From Verrucomicrobiales bacterium (lineage in GTDB: Bacteria; Verrucomicrobiota; Verrucomicrobiia; Limisphaerales; UBA11320), in NCBI GenBank assembly GCA_016793885.1, contig JAEUHE010000179.1, positions 124,001-188,000 on the forward strand: DNA of 64,000 nt. Direction: 5' to 3'. Position 1 is the stretch's first letter. Each line of letters opens with the position of its first letter. Shown piece after piece: positions 1 to 9,464 of the stretch. The notes below the pieces were generated by a model. The model did not search any database. It had not been told where the DNA came from and was given only the letters and a program-made list of their open reading frames with translations. The position numbers and the translations under genes are program-made.

Positions 1-317
1 ATATTGTCTCCCTTTCTAAACCTAAGCCCAGAGGCGATCAGACTCAGTCCAATCGAGGTGGGCCCCACCAGGGCGATCTCGTCGGCACCAGCACCGATCA
101 ACTGGGCCGCCAACTGGCGAGTCTCGGCAATATACGTGGGCGAGAGCACCATCTCCTGATCGCCCTGGGTGCAACCGGATGCGAAGCGCGCGACGGCCTC
201 GGAAACCCGCTTCGGCAACGGGCAGACAGCGGCGTGCCCGAGGAAAATCTCGTTGCGCACCACCGGAAATTCGTCACGTCTGAGCTCCTCATTCGAGAGC
301 AATTCAGCAATTGTCAT
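1..317 (-). CDS. class-V aminotransferase family protein, N-terminal part (runs off the left edge)
   Basis: Reading the complement from the ATG at 317 gives an open frame of 105 codons that continues past base 1, so only the N-terminal quarter is present. It begins MTIAELLSNEELRRDEFP and contains FLGHAAVCPLPKRVSEAV and GADEIALVGPTSIGLSLIA. These match the start and the early PLP-phosphate-binding region of class-V aminotransferases (cysteine desulfurase/SufS, kynureninase and isopenicillin-epimerase-like enzymes). The PLP lysine lies outside the window, so the substrate cannot be told. It is followed on the same strand by a histidine kinase whose stop lies 60 bases upstream. The family call is fairly safe; a specific function is not. 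Confidence 0.7.
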   Translation of the reverse strand, partial: MTIAELLSNEELRRDEFPVVRNEIFLGHAAVCPLPKRVSEAVARFASGCTQGDQEMVLSPTYIAETRQLAAQLIGAGADEIALVGPTSIGLSLIASGLRFRKGDN

Positions 318-377
318 GGGCACAGTGTACCGACAGCCCCCTGTGGAAGGGAATCAGGAAAGCGCGGAGGCCAATTC

Positions 378-2567
378 TCAGGCTGGATGGCTGGAGGGTT
401 CGTTGTCGGTTGAGATCTGAGACGTCGATCGGGCTCCGAGGGAACTGTTCGGAAGCCGAGACGGCACCGTGAAGGAAAAGGTGGCGCCTTCATTGACCGC
501 GGAGCGGGCCCACATCCGCCCCCCATGCCGGCGAATGATGCGTTGTGCGACCGCCAGGCCAACCCCAATTCCTTCGTAGTCCTCCGCATGGTGGAGTCGC
601 TGAAAGACGCCAAATAGCTTGTCCGAGTAGGCCATGTCGAAGCCGGCGCCATTGTCCCGCACGAAGTAGACGGTCTCCTGGTTTTCCTCCACGAATCCAA
701 CCTGAATCTCGGCGATCTCCCGCTTGCGGGTGTATTTCAACGAATTGGAAATGAGGTTGAGCCAGACTTGTCGGAGCAGGTCCGGGTCGCCATGACAGGA
801 GGGTAGATCGTGGTGCTCGATGCGCACAGTGCGTCCCTGTTGCTCCAGCCTCAGCTCCTGGAAAGCCTCTCGCACCAGTGTGTTGACGTCGGTCTGATGT
901 CTCGACATAGGCTGGCGGTTGAGACGGGAAAAGCTGAGCAGGTTACTGATCAGCAAATCCATCTTCACCGCCGCAAACCGCACACGCGCAAGCAGGCCAA
1001 GTGCCTCTGGTGTGAGGGTGGATCCGTGATCCTCCTGCAAGATTCTCGAAAAACCCTCGATTGCTCGCAGCGGAGCGCGCAGATCATGGCTGACTGAATA
1101 GGTAAACGCCTCCAGATCTCGGATCGCGAGTTCCAGTTCCGCCGTCCGTTCGGCGATCCGGCCCTCGAGACCCACGTTGATCCGACGGACGGCATCCTCC
1201 GCCTTTTTGCGTTCGGTCACGTCCATCAGGATACCGATCGAGCCTATGGGCACCCCCTCCTTATCCAGAATCTCCACCGAAGAATCGGAGATCCAGCGGT
1301 GCTCCTCCTCGCGCGTGACGATGAGGCTGTCACTCTGCCAATGTCGAAACTCCCCCGCGCGAGTGCGTCGAACGGCCTCCTCGTAGCTGAGCCCGGCCGT
1401 TTCCCCGCGCATTAGGCTCTCGAGCGTCAGAGTGCTCCACAGCTCAACTGTCATTTCCGCCGCCGGGTAGCCCGTGAGTTCACGAATGCCGTCCCCCATG
1501 AACACGAAGCGGTCGGTGCGGTAGTCGCGGAGATAAGGAACGGCATTGGCCGCCGCGATCGCCCGCCGGTAGAGATCCTCGGTTTTCTGAACATCATGCT
1601 CGGTCTGACGCAGGTTCTCCGCTAGCGCGCGACTCCGCCGTTGGCTCTCCTCTAACGCCGCCACGGCTTTTTCTCGTTCTCGAATGGTCACTGCCAGCAA
1701 CAATGCCATTCCCGAGCTGATCAGCAGGTATAATTGGACCCAGGCCACCTGTCGGGCCACATCCGCCGAACGCGAAGGACCAAGAGCCCCCACGCGAGGC
1801 AAACTGAGGAACATCACCGCAGCGAGGAGGATCGAGGTCGAGGCTGCCCCGCCGGGTCCGAAGCGCAGCGCCGCCCAAACCAACGCAGGAAGCGGGAGAT
1901 AGGCCAGCGGGAACGACCGCAGCGCATCGGGAGCGGAGGCGCGAAAGGCAAACCAGGCAGACCCGCCGGTGAGCAGCAGCAGCACCCACGTCAGACCGAC
2001 TTTTCTCCAATTCCAACGATTTGCTCCCTGTTCCAAAAGGCCTGCTGCACACACCACAGCCGGGGTCAGTGTGAGATAGCCCAGCGCCTCGCGCCCCCAG
2101 CACTGCATCCAATAGGAGATCAAACCCGCCCCGCGTACGGTCAAGAAAGTCTCGGCCAGCGCTCCCAAACCTGCGGCTCCGACGCTCAGAAACAGGATCA
2201 GGCAGTACAGTTCGCGCAGCCGGTCAAATCGAGCCGGGACGCTGGCGTTTCGACGGAAGCAGCGAACGCCCAAACCAGCCGTAGCCACCCGAATGAGCAC
2301 ACTCAAGACGGTCACCCAGGCAGGCGAAGTGGGGACCGCGAGTTGCTGCAGGAGGAATCCACAGGGCAAGGCCGCTCCCATGATCCAGAGCGCCCAGCGC
2401 GGTTCAGCCATGAGGAGAAGTCCCGCCAAGACGCCTGCTTCCGGACGCCAGGCTAAGCCGCCACCCCAAGAAGATTGAAGCGCCTGACCCGAGAGACCCG
2501 CTGCCATCAGGCATAGCACCGTCAAGCCACTCCACCTGATGCCTACATACCTCGCGCTCTGTTCCAT
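378..2567 (-). CDS. membrane MASE1-PAS sensor histidine kinase
   Basis: 729 residues. The first 300 or so form about eight to ten hydrophobic segments. Near residue 240 they include RFGPGGAASTSILLAAV, the hallmark of the MASE1 integral-membrane sensor domain. A short coiled linker leads to a PAS domain (about 345-470, ending SIGILMDVTERKKAEDA), then a HisKA domain with the phosphoacceptor in SVSHDLRAPLRAIEGF (about 510) and a HATPase with N box (LISNSLKY) and G boxes (DNGAGFD, GIGVGLAVAQ). I chose the ATG at 2567 because a perfect AGGAGG (2575-2580) lies 7 bases upstream; the frame stays open another 19 codons. No response regulator is adjacent, so it is an orphan kinase, and the ligand of MASE1 is unknown. 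The call is firm. Confidence 0.93.
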   Translation of the reverse strand: MEQSARYVGIRWSGLTVLCLMAAGLSGQALQSSWGGGLAWRPEAGVLAGLLLMAEPRWALWIMGAALPCGFLLQQLAVPTSPAWVTVLSVLIRVATAGLGVRCFRRNASVPARFDRLRELYCLILFLSVGAAGLGALAETFLTVRGAGLISYWMQCWGREALGYLTLTPAVVCAAGLLEQGANRWNWRKVGLTWVLLLLTGGSAWFAFRASAPDALRSFPLAYLPLPALVWAALRFGPGGAASTSILLAAVMFLSLPRVGALGPSRSADVARQVAWVQLYLLISSGMALLLAVTIREREKAVAALEESQRRSRALAENLRQTEHDVQKTEDLYRRAIAAANAVPYLRDYRTDRFVFMGDGIRELTGYPAAEMTVELWSTLTLESLMRGETAGLSYEEAVRRTRAGEFRHWQSDSLIVTREEEHRWISDSSVEILDKEGVPIGSIGILMDVTERKKAEDAVRRINVGLEGRIAERTAELELAIRDLEAFTYSVSHDLRAPLRAIEGFSRILQEDHGSTLTPEALGLLARVRFAAVKMDLLISNLLSFSRLNRQPMSRHQTDVNTLVREAFQELRLEQQGRTVRIEHHDLPSCHGDPDLLRQVWLNLISNSLKYTRKREIAEIQVGFVEENQETVYFVRDNGAGFDMAYSDKLFGVFQRLHHAEDYEGIGVGLAVAQRIIRRHGGRMWARSAVNEGATFSFTVPSRLPNSSLGARSTSQISTDNEPSSHPA

Positions 2568-2955
2568 GTTAATTCCTCCTTGAAACCAGCGGCTCTGGAA
2601 TCCTTCCTGGTTGTATTGTTCCATCCCATTCCCACTGACAGCCTCTCAAACTTGGTGCGAGCCCAAGTCCATAAACTAATAGGTTCAGGTGGTTGCATGC
2701 GCTGAGGACCAGCGTCGAGTTTAGGCCGGCTTCCCATCGAGACAAGGCAATTGTCGCGACGGTGATTCTTAGGGGGAGGATGCGAGATCGTTGCTCGAGG
2801 AATGAACGGGCTCATCGGATCCGCTGCCCCACAGCAGAGCTGGGAATCTCCTGGGCAAAGCGCCACCCTCACCCGGAACTATTCACCCCCCCAAAATGAG
2901 CCGGCCTGGCTTTTCCCCTTGTCGGTTTGTCTAGTGCTTCAGTAGGGTTTACACC
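2568..2955. other. divergent intergenic region, no gene seen
   Basis: 388 bases between the divergently transcribed histidine kinase and ABC-transporter operon, so it should hold two promoters. I see only a small hairpin (ACTTGG/CCAAGT arms, about 2650-2668). No convincing ORF, tRNA or known riboswitch core is visible. Confidence 0.5.
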
Positions 2956-4110
2956 TTGAAGCCGACGGTAAACGATGAAACGCCGCTTTGTTGTTGGGGC
3001 AGGAACCGGTTCCTCCCCATGTGGTGCCATTGTACTCGTGCGGCTAGAGTGGTGGGCCTGGATTGGGCCGTTGGTTTTCGCTGGCTGATAGTTATATTTC
3101 AGCTCGTCGCGTGGCCTCTGACTTCGCCGGCCGCACCGCCGGTTCAGGTGATCCGCATTGGCCATTTTCCCAACATCACCCACGCGCAGGCGCTGATCGC
3201 CCGCGCCATGGCTCGAGAGGCAAAGCCGTGGTTCGAACCGCGTTTGGGCGAGGGCGTCCAGCTCGAATGGTATGCCTACAATGCGGGTCCGAGCGCCATG
3301 GAGGCCTTGTTGAGCCGGTCGATCGATCTTAGTTATGTTGGCGTGTCACCGACATTGAACGCTTACGCCCGCACGGCTGGCAAAGAGGTTCGCGTGGTGG
3401 CCGGAGCCTGCAGCGGAGGCGCCGCGCTCGTCGTCCACCCCGAAAGCGGCATTCGCTCCGCAGCCGATCTGCGAGGGAAGCAACTGGGCACGCCGCAGCT
3501 GGGGAACACCCAGGACATCGCCGCTCGGAGCTGGCTTATCTCCCAGGGGCTTAAGGTCACCTTGACTGGTGGCGATCTGCTCGTGGTTCCCAGCGGCAAC
3601 GCAGACCTGTTTGCCCTGTTCAAGAAGCACGAGTTGGACGCCGTCTGGACTGTCGAGCCGTGGGTATCCCGCCTGGTGCATGAGGCCCAAGGACGAGTGC
3701 TTTTTGAGGAGGCCAGCCTGTGGAAAGCGACCTCCGGTCGTTACTGCACCACCCACCTGGTCAGCAGCGTGAGGTTTCTGAATGAGCAAGCCCAACTGCT
3801 CACCAGGTTTCTCGAGGCCCATCTCGATCTCACCCTGTGGATCTCGCAGAACCCGAAGGAGGCCAAACGGCTGCTGAACGATGAGTTGAAGGCGGAAACC
3901 AAGCGCGGCATTGCACCGGAGATCATGGACGCCGCCTGGCCACGGCTGGAGTTTACGGTTGATCCGATCAAACCCTCGCTTCACAAAGCCGTGCAGGACA
4001 TGCATGAGGTGGGCTTCTACCGCAAAGCCTCCGACTTCTCTCGCATTTACGCTTTGACCCCCATGAACGAGATCCTGCGGAAACGCAACCAGACACCCAT
4101 CCCTGAATGA
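2956..4110 (+). CDS. ABC transporter substrate-binding protein, NitT/TauT (SsuA/NrtA-like) family
   Basis: 384 residues from the first ATG; the start is uncertain because ATG at 3019 is also possible. A basic stretch and hydrophobic segment (about residues 38-60, ending SPAAPP) look like a signal sequence. The mature part opens VIRIGHFPNITHAQALIARA and contains NAGPSAMEALLSRSIDLSYVG and GKQLGTPQLGNTQDIAARSWL, typical of NMT1/SsuA-type periplasmic proteins that bind sulfonates, nitrate, taurine or pyrimidine precursors. Its stop overlaps the start of the ATPase gene by four bases (ATGA), and a permease follows in the same way, so this is the binding component of a complete importer. The substrate cannot be read from the sequence. 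Confidence 0.88.
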   Translation: MKPTVNDETPLCCWGRNRFLPMWCHCTRAARVVGLDWAVGFRWLIVIFQLVAWPLTSPAAPPVQVIRIGHFPNITHAQALIARAMAREAKPWFEPRLGEGVQLEWYAYNAGPSAMEALLSRSIDLSYVGVSPTLNAYARTAGKEVRVVAGACSGGAALVVHPESGIRSAADLRGKQLGTPQLGNTQDIAARSWLISQGLKVTLTGGDLLVVPSGNADLFALFKKHELDAVWTVEPWVSRLVHEAQGRVLFEEASLWKATSGRYCTTHLVSSVRFLNEQAQLLTRFLEAHLDLTLWISQNPKEAKRLLNDELKAETKRGIAPEIMDAAWPRLEFTVDPIKPSLHKAVQDMHEVGFYRKASDFSRIYALTPMNEILRKRNQTPIPE

Positions 4111-4928
4111 GCGTCCCCAACGAACTCATTAATGCGCCGCCCGAGAAGCTGGTGATCGACAAGGTCAGCAAAAGCTTCCGTACCGAGCGCGGTTCGGTCA
4201 AAGCCCTCGACGAGATCACTCTCAACATTCGCGAGGGCGAGTTTGTCTGCTTGGTGGGCCCCAGCGGATGCGGAAAATCCACACTCCTGAACATCATAGC
4301 GGGGCTCGAAATGCCCGACGAAGGACAAGTTCTCGCCGATGGCAAAGTCATCACCGGCCCCGGAAGCGAGCGGATGATGATGTTCCAGGAATCGGCCCTT
4401 TTTCCCTGGCTGGACGTGTTGGGCAACGTGCTGTTCGGGTTGAAACTCAAGCCCAGCCTCAGCGCCAGCGAGCGTAAAGATGTAGCCCGGTTCTATCTCA
4501 ACCTCGTCGGCCTCGACAAGTTCACCCACGCCAATGTTCACGAGCTCTCCGGAGGCATGAAGCAACGCGTCGCCCTCGCACGCGCCCTGGCACCCAACCC
4601 TCGGCTGTTGCTGATGGACGAACCGTTCGCCGCCCTGGACGCCATGACTCGTGAACAGTTGTATGGCGACATCCAGGACATCTGGACCAAACGCAATAAA
4701 ACCATCATCTTCGTGACTCACAATGTGCGCGAAGCGGTGTGCCTCGGAGACCGAGTCATCCTGTTCTCCCCGCATCCTGGACGTGTGCAGGAGCAATTCG
4801 AGATCAAGCTGCCCCGGCCACGCGATATCAACAGCGTCGATCTGGCGAGCCACGCGACGCTGATCATGAAGGCGCTGAAGCGCCACATCCGCCCGCTTCA
4901 CGAGCATCAGGAGCACGTCCACGAATGA
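4107..4928 (+). CDS. ABC transporter ATP-binding protein, NitT/TauT family
   Basis: 273 residues. Walker A is GPSGCGKST (about residue 53), the Q-loop region is MMMFQESALFPWL, the signature is LSGGMKQRVALARAL, Walker B is RLLLMDEPFAALD, and the H-loop is FVTHNVREAV. This is the layout of SsuB/TauB/NrtD-type ATPases. The ATGA overlaps at both ends (with the binding protein and with the permease) point to translational coupling in a three-gene operon. It powers the permease at 4925-5695 from the cytoplasmic face. The family is certain; the transported compound is unknown. Confidence 0.93.
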   Translation: MSVPNELINAPPEKLVIDKVSKSFRTERGSVKALDEITLNIREGEFVCLVGPSGCGKSTLLNIIAGLEMPDEGQVLADGKVITGPGSERMMMFQESALFPWLDVLGNVLFGLKLKPSLSASERKDVARFYLNLVGLDKFTHANVHELSGGMKQRVALARALAPNPRLLLMDEPFAALDAMTREQLYGDIQDIWTKRNKTIIFVTHNVREAVCLGDRVILFSPHPGRVQEQFEIKLPRPRDINSVDLASHATLIMKALKRHIRPLHEHQEHVHE

Positions 4929-5695
4929 AACGAATCGTTCTCTCCACCGTCATTTTCCTGGCCATCACCGGGATCGTGGAAGCGTTGGTGCGCACGCGCG
5001 TATGGGATTCCCCGCTCTTTCCCGCTCCTTCGGAAGTCCTGAGTTATCTCGTGCATGCCACCGCCAATGGCGAGCTGTTCGAAGGGAGCTGGGTCACCAT
5101 GAAGCGCCTGCTGCTGGGGTATTTTGTGAGTTTGGTGGTCGGGCTGCCCCTCGGATTGCTGAACGCCCGTTTTCGCTTTCTCCAAGACACGCTCGGAGTG
5201 ATCGCCCTTGGCCTGCAAACACTGCCAAGCGTCTGCTGGGCTCCGCTGGCCATCATCGCCTTTGGACAGAATGAGATCTCCATGTTCTTCATCGTTCTCA
5301 TGGGGTCACTGTGGTCGATTTTGCTGGCCACCTCGGACGGCGTGCAAAGCGTCCCACCCATCTACGCGCGAGCGGCGCGGACCATGGGCAGCGCCGGCCT
5401 CCACACCTGGTATGCGGTTGTACTCCCGGCCTCGCTGCCGTTTGTGGTGAGCGGGATGAAGCAGGGGTGGGCTTTCGCCTGGCGCTCGCTCATGGCGGCG
5501 GAGATCTACATCATCATCCAGAAAACGGGCGTGGGCCTGGGGCTCCTCCTGCACTACGGACGCGAAGTGCACGACATGGCCGCCGTGGCGGGAATCATGT
5601 TGGTGATCGTGCTGATCGGCCTCGTGGCCGACAAGATCATGTTCTCTCCCTTCGAACGCTTCATGCACCGCCGCTGGGGAACAGCCAAGCGCTAG
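4925..5695 (+). CDS. ABC transporter permease, NitT/TauT family
   Basis: 256 residues from the ATG that overlaps the ATPase stop (ATGA, 4925-4928). The open frame extends far upstream in another reading of the ATPase gene, and I reject that extension. It has about six membrane helices and the cytoplasmic EAA loop: YARAARTMGSAGLHTWYAVVLPASLPFVVSGMK holds the usual EAA...G...LP pattern. It continues WAFAWRSLMAAEIYI, as in SsuC/TauC. It is the last gene of the importer operon. Its stop codon (5693-5695) lies inside the left arm of a long inverted repeat. Confidence 0.92.
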   Translation: MKRIVLSTVIFLAITGIVEALVRTRVWDSPLFPAPSEVLSYLVHATANGELFEGSWVTMKRLLLGYFVSLVVGLPLGLLNARFRFLQDTLGVIALGLQTLPSVCWAPLAIIAFGQNEISMFFIVLMGSLWSILLATSDGVQSVPPIYARAARTMGSAGLHTWYAVVLPASLPFVVSGMKQGWAFAWRSLMAAEIYIIIQKTGVGLGLLLHYGREVHDMAAVAGIMLVIVLIGLVADKIMFSPFERFMHRRWGTAKR

Positions 5696-5778
5696 CCGCA
5701 ACCACCGCCGACGCGATTGGATGGCAGTTGTGAAGTTCAGAAACATCATCGCATCGCGTCGACGGTGGTTGCGGCTAG
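5692..5778. repeat. 87-bp element with 25-26 bp terminal inverted repeats
   Basis: Arms at 5692-5716 and 5754-5778 are inverted copies that agree at 24 of 25 positions; one more pair can form at 5717/5753. The left arm starts CTAGCCGCAACCACCG and includes the permease stop codon. The spacer is about 36 bases. There is no T-run after either arm, so it is not a classical intrinsic terminator, though the transcript would fold into a very stable stem. It could be a 3' stabiliser or bidirectional end signal between the convergent permease and lpxA genes, or a small mobile palindrome. Confidence 0.8.
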
Positions 5779-5887
5779 AAGGCACTGCGTGCGGGAGGAC
5801 AGACGAGACTTGGTTCATGGAGAACCTGTGAGACTTGCACCCACTGGACGTGAGTTCGGCTGTGCATCCCGCTTGTGCGGAGCTGTT

Positions 5888-6688
5888 TTACTTACTAATC
5901 CCGCGCTCGCTTTTCCGGACAAAGTCCAGCAAGTGCAGCACCTCTGGCAGCGCAGGCAGCTCGGCCTCGATTCGGGTTAAGGCGTTCGAGATCGTCAAAC
6001 CTTCCCGAAACAAAATCTTATACGCGTTCTTGAGGGCACTCTGAGCCTCTACCCCTACCCCATTCCGCTCCAGCCCCACCTTGTTGATGGTGCGGGTCTC
6101 GGCGGGATTTCCATCGGCCATCATGAACGGAGGCACATCCTGAACCACTTTGGAACAGCCCCCGATGATCGACATCCTCCCGATGCGGCAAAACTGATGC
6201 ACCGCCGCCAGCCCACCGATCACGGCATGGTCCTCGACCACCACATGTCCGGCCAGCGTCGCGACATTGGACATGATGTTGCGATCACCTAAGGTCACGT
6301 TGTGCGCGATGTGGCAGTAGGCCAGAATGTGGTTGCCTGAACCCACGCTGGTCACCTCGCCGTCACTCGTCGCGCTGTGGATGGTGACATACTCACGGAA
6401 CGTGTTGTCGTCCCCGATGACCGTTCGAGTGATCCCGCCCTTCCACTTCAGGTCCTGGGTCTTCAATCCAATCGAGGCAAAAGGAAATATCTCGTTGCGG
6501 GCCCCGAGTTGGGTGTGGCCATCAATGACCACGTGAGAGTGCAGCTTGCAGCCATCCCCCAACACCACATGCTCCCCGATCACACAGAATGGTCCGATCT
6601 CACATCCAGCGCCGAGAGAGGCGCCGGGATGAATGATCGCTAGGGGGTGAATGGAGCAGGCGCGAGTCATGGTCATGGCCTCGATCAT
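5888..6688 (-). CDS. lpxA: UDP-N-acetylglucosamine acyltransferase
   Basis: 266 residues, the usual LpxA length. It catalyses the first step of lipid A synthesis, moving a 3-hydroxyacyl chain from acyl carrier protein to UDP-GlcNAc in the cytoplasm. The N-terminal two thirds are left-handed beta-helix hexapeptide repeats (IHPLAIIHPGASLGAGCEIGPF and onward). ILAYCHIAHNVTLGDRNIMSN carries the catalytic histidine region, and FCRIGRMSIIGGCSKVVQDVPPF matches the family. The ATG at 6688 overlaps the lpxC/fabZ stop (ATGA), so the two are translationally coupled; the internal ATGs at codons 5 and 7 are possible alternatives. Confidence 0.96.
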   Translation of the reverse strand: MIEAMTMTRACSIHPLAIIHPGASLGAGCEIGPFCVIGEHVVLGDGCKLHSHVVIDGHTQLGARNEIFPFASIGLKTQDLKWKGGITRTVIGDDNTFREYVTIHSATSDGEVTSVGSGNHILAYCHIAHNVTLGDRNIMSNVATLAGHVVVEDHAVIGGLAAVHQFCRIGRMSIIGGCSKVVQDVPPFMMADGNPAETRTINKVGLERNGVGVEAQSALKNAYKILFREGLTISNALTRIEAELPALPEVLHLLDFVRKSERGISK

Positions 6689-8073
6689 CGGTCCACCAAC
6701 ATGAAGGTTACGTCAGCCTCGCTGACCGCTTCTCCGTCGACCAGGCAGGTTCCCTTGGCCTTGCCGATCTTTCCCCGGCTCTTGGTCAATTCTACATCAA
6801 TGACCAACACGTCCCCGGGGCGAACCGGCTTGCGCCATTTGACGCTCTCGGCGGACATGAAATAAGCTATCTTCCCAAAGTTCTCCGCCTGGCGGAGCAT
6901 CAAAATGCCCGCGACCTGGGCGATCGCTTCCAACTGCAGAACGCCCGGCATGATGGGATGTCCGGGGAAGTGCCCTTGGAAATAGGGTTCGTTGACGGTC
7001 ACATTCTTCACCGCCACTACCCGGTTTCCCTCGATCTTGGTCACCTTGTCGACCATGAGAAACGGGTAACGATGCGGCAATACCTGCATGACCTGCATGT
7101 TGTCGAGGGTGGCTCCATCGCGGATGATGCCTTCCATTTCCTTGCCGCCGGAGGCGCTGGCGGCGGCAGGCGCCGCCGCGACCGGCTTCTCCTTCTCGGC
7201 CGGAGGGGGAGGAGCGAAGGTTTGAACCACCTGCAAAGGCTTGCGAATCTGCGCTTGGATCAGCCGGGCGAGTTCGCAGTTGGCCGAGTGACTGGGCTTG
7301 ACGGCGATGACATGACCGCGAATCGGACGTCCGACGAGTGACAAATCGCCAATGATGTCCAGAATCTTGTGGCGGACGAACTCTTCCGGATACCGCAACG
7401 GCTCGGTGGTGAGCACCGCATCCTCGCGGATCACGACCGCATTCTCGAGCGAGCCGCCCTTAATCAGCCCGTTCTTGATCAAGTACTCGATTTCCTCGTA
7501 GAAGCAGAAAGTGCGGGCATGAGCCAGCTCGACCTGCCAGGTCTCGGGAGTCACCTCCAAGGTGTAGAACTGAGTGAACCGGCCCGCCTTGTCGGCGCTG
7601 GTGCAGGTAATGCGGAACCCGTCATGGGGAAAAATCGCCATGGTGGTCTCACCTTGGCTGAACTCGATAGGCGCGGTGATCTTATAGGGCTCTCTCCGTT
7701 CGCTCTGCGGGACAATGCCCGCCTGCTGGATCACCCGACAGTAGTCTCGGGCGCTTCCGTCGGCGATGGGAGGCTCATTGGCATCGATCTCGATAACCGC
7801 GTTGTCGATGTGGTATCCCGCGAGTGCCGCCAGCACATGCTCGACCGTTTGGATCTTCACCGAGCCCTTGGCGAGGCTGGTGGACCGATTGGTCTGGCTG
7901 ACATGGTCCACGCGCGCTTCCACCTCCGGCTTATCCTCCAGATCCGTGCGTCGAAAACGAACGCCCGTGTTGGGGGGACTGGGAAGTATGGTCATCGTGA
8001 CCCGGTTTCCGCTATGGAGACCGACACCCGAATACGTTGCACTTTGCTTAAGTGTCTGCTGCTGCTGTGACAC
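6685..8073 (-). CDS. lpxC/fabZ: bifunctional UDP-3-O-acyl-N-acetylglucosamine deacetylase / 3-hydroxyacyl-ACP dehydratase
   Basis: 462 residues. Residues 1-285 are LpxC, the zinc-dependent committed step of lipid A synthesis. Zinc-site motifs are TVEHVLAALAGYHIDNAVIEI and RHKILDIIGDLSLVGRP (His and Asp ligands), with a further His in AVKPSHS. A Pro/Ala-rich linker (about 288-315, APPPPAEKEKPVAAAP) leads to FabZ (about 316-462), with the hot-dog active site GHFPGHPIMPGVLQLEAIAQ. Fusion of LpxC to FabZ is known from Bacteroidota and related Gram-negative phyla. It links lipid A synthesis to use of the shared 3-hydroxyacyl-ACP pool. It is transcribed with lpxA and sits 56 bases after the aldo/keto reductase gene. 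Confidence 0.97.
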   Translation of the reverse strand: MSQQQQTLKQSATYSGVGLHSGNRVTMTILPSPPNTGVRFRRTDLEDKPEVEARVDHVSQTNRSTSLAKGSVKIQTVEHVLAALAGYHIDNAVIEIDANEPPIADGSARDYCRVIQQAGIVPQSERREPYKITAPIEFSQGETTMAIFPHDGFRITCTSADKAGRFTQFYTLEVTPETWQVELAHARTFCFYEEIEYLIKNGLIKGGSLENAVVIREDAVLTTEPLRYPEEFVRHKILDIIGDLSLVGRPIRGHVIAVKPSHSANCELARLIQAQIRKPLQVVQTFAPPPPAEKEKPVAAAPAAASASGGKEMEGIIRDGATLDNMQVMQVLPHRYPFLMVDKVTKIEGNRVVAVKNVTVNEPYFQGHFPGHPIMPGVLQLEAIAQVAGILMLRQAENFGKIAYFMSAESVKWRKPVRPGDVLVIDVELTKSRGKIGKAKGTCLVDGEAVSEADVTFMLVDR

Positions 8074-8129
8074 GCGCAGGATTTAAGAGGAATCAGGGTA
8101 AAATGTCCAAGGACGAATTGAGTATCCGT

Positions 8130-9317
8130 TCAACTCTGGCTTTCGCGCTTCTTGGGGGCATCAAAGAGCATCTGGTGGGCTTCTTTCAAGATTTCGGGGA
8201 TTTTCCCAGCAAATGGGCTGTTCGTAAGGCTGTCGGCAAGCCGCTTCCAGTCTAACTTGGCCACATTCTCTCCCGGAAACCAGTGATCGGCCTGCCCCAA
8301 CAAATTGTAGCGCATACGACCCCAGCTTACCAAATCCAAGGATTTGGCGTAGGTCCACAGCCGCAGGATTTCCACCACGTTGACCTCCCCCGGCACGGCC
8401 AAGTAGTCGGGAAGACCCGTCGGCCACCGGGAACACCAGTCGGCACCCAGCACCCGCTGCATCTCCTCCCGAAGCCGCTGCTCAACCGGTCCGACGATGG
8501 CCGGAAGGGAGTCATAGTGCTGCAATGCCGCGATATGCTCGTCGAAATCGGAAGGCCGCGCCGCGCCACAGCTAAGGGTGTGCACTTCAGGACGCGACAG
8601 ACAGTAGAGATCGTTGAACTGCATCGGGGTCAGCGAGCCGCATAATTCCCTCAACTTTTTCGGAGGGTCGTAAAGCTTGCCCCCCTTGTCGTTGGGACTG
8701 ATGATAAATACCCCCATGTCCCGGCGGTGCGCCTCGACGATGGACGGCCAGTTCAGGTCGTTTACAAAGTACCAGTGCAGATTGACGTAGTCGAATACTC
8801 CGGAACTAATCGCTTCGGTGATGATGTCCGGGGTGGCGTGGGTGGAGAAACCCAGATGCCGAACCCGGCCCTGGGCCTGCAAACTCCGAACCGCATCCAC
8901 ACCCCCCCCCTTCTTCAGCGACCACTTCAAGAAATCGCGGTTGTTGATGCCATGGAGGGACAGGAGATCGACATAGTCAAGGCCGAGATAGGCCATCGAC
9001 TTGTCGAAGGTCCGCAGGAATTCGTCCGCCGAAGCAGCCGGAGCGACCTTGGTCTGAACGATCAGGGATTCGCGAGGTAGGGTCGGCAGGATCCGACCGA
9101 GCTGCATCTCTGAGCTGCCGTAGCCCCGGGCGGTTTCAATATGATTGATGCCGAGTTCCAGGGCCCGGCGGACCGTGGCTTCCAGGTTGTCCTGATTCTC
9201 CGCAGGGATGTCTTGCGGCGGGACATCCTGCCACTTGTATTGGTAGCGCATTCCCCCGCAGGAAAACACCGGCATTTGGAGTTCAGTTCGCCCGAACCGT
9301 CGATATCGCATGCGCAA
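8130..9317 (-). CDS. aldo/keto reductase family oxidoreductase
   Basis: 395 residues, longer than the usual 280-330 of this TIM-barrel NADPH-dependent family because of a C-terminal helical extension (from about residue 290). It opens [45 protein letters not shown] carries the catalytic Asp/Tyr region, with Glu (ETARGYG) in place of the usual Asp of DTAxxYG. It continues with KVAP (catalytic Lys), [11 protein letters not shown] (catalytic His) and [10 protein letters not shown]. The C-terminal part resembles the extended MJ1304-like members, but I see no CxxCxxC cluster motif. Same-strand placement before lpxC may reflect co-transcription only. The substrate is unknown. Confidence 0.88.
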   Translation of the reverse strand: MRMRYRRFGRTELQMPVFSCGGMRYQYKWQDVPPQDIPAENQDNLEATVRRALELGINHIETARGYGSSEMQLGRILPTLPRESLIVQTKVAPAASADEFLRTFDKSMAYLGLDYVDLLSLHGINNRDFLKWSLKKGGGVDAVRSLQAQGRVRHLGFSTHATPDIITEAISSGVFDYVNLHWYFVNDLNWPSIVEAHRRDMGVFIISPNDKGGKLYDPPKKLRELCGSLTPMQFNDLYCLSRPEVHTLSCGAARPSDFDEHIAALQHYDSLPAIVGPVEQRLREEMQRVLGADWCSRWPTGLPDYLAVPGEVNVVEILRLWTYAKSLDLVSWGRMRYNLLGQADHWFPGENVAKLDWKRLADSLTNSPFAGKIPEILKEAHQMLFDAPKKRESQS

Positions 9318-9437
9318 GATATGGCATGAGGCTGATTCGCGAGTAAATCAGGATCTTCCGGGAGGAGAGGACCATGGAAGAGCCCTCGGTAACTTAACTT
9401 GCTCGATCCCCTCGGGCCCGAATCACCCCTCCGCATG

Positions 9438-9454
9438 TTGGCAAGACTCTTGCA
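9438..9454 (+). promoter_or_regulatory. sigma-54 (-24/-12) promoter candidate
   Basis: TTGGCAAGACTCTTGCA agrees with the sigma-54 consensus YTGGCACGRNNNTTGCW at every defined position but one, and has the required 10 bases between GG and GC. Predicted start is near 9465. It points away from the aldo/keto reductase gene into non-coding sequence. No activator gene is adjacent. Confidence 0.65.
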
Positions 9455-9464
9455 GTAAGGGAAA

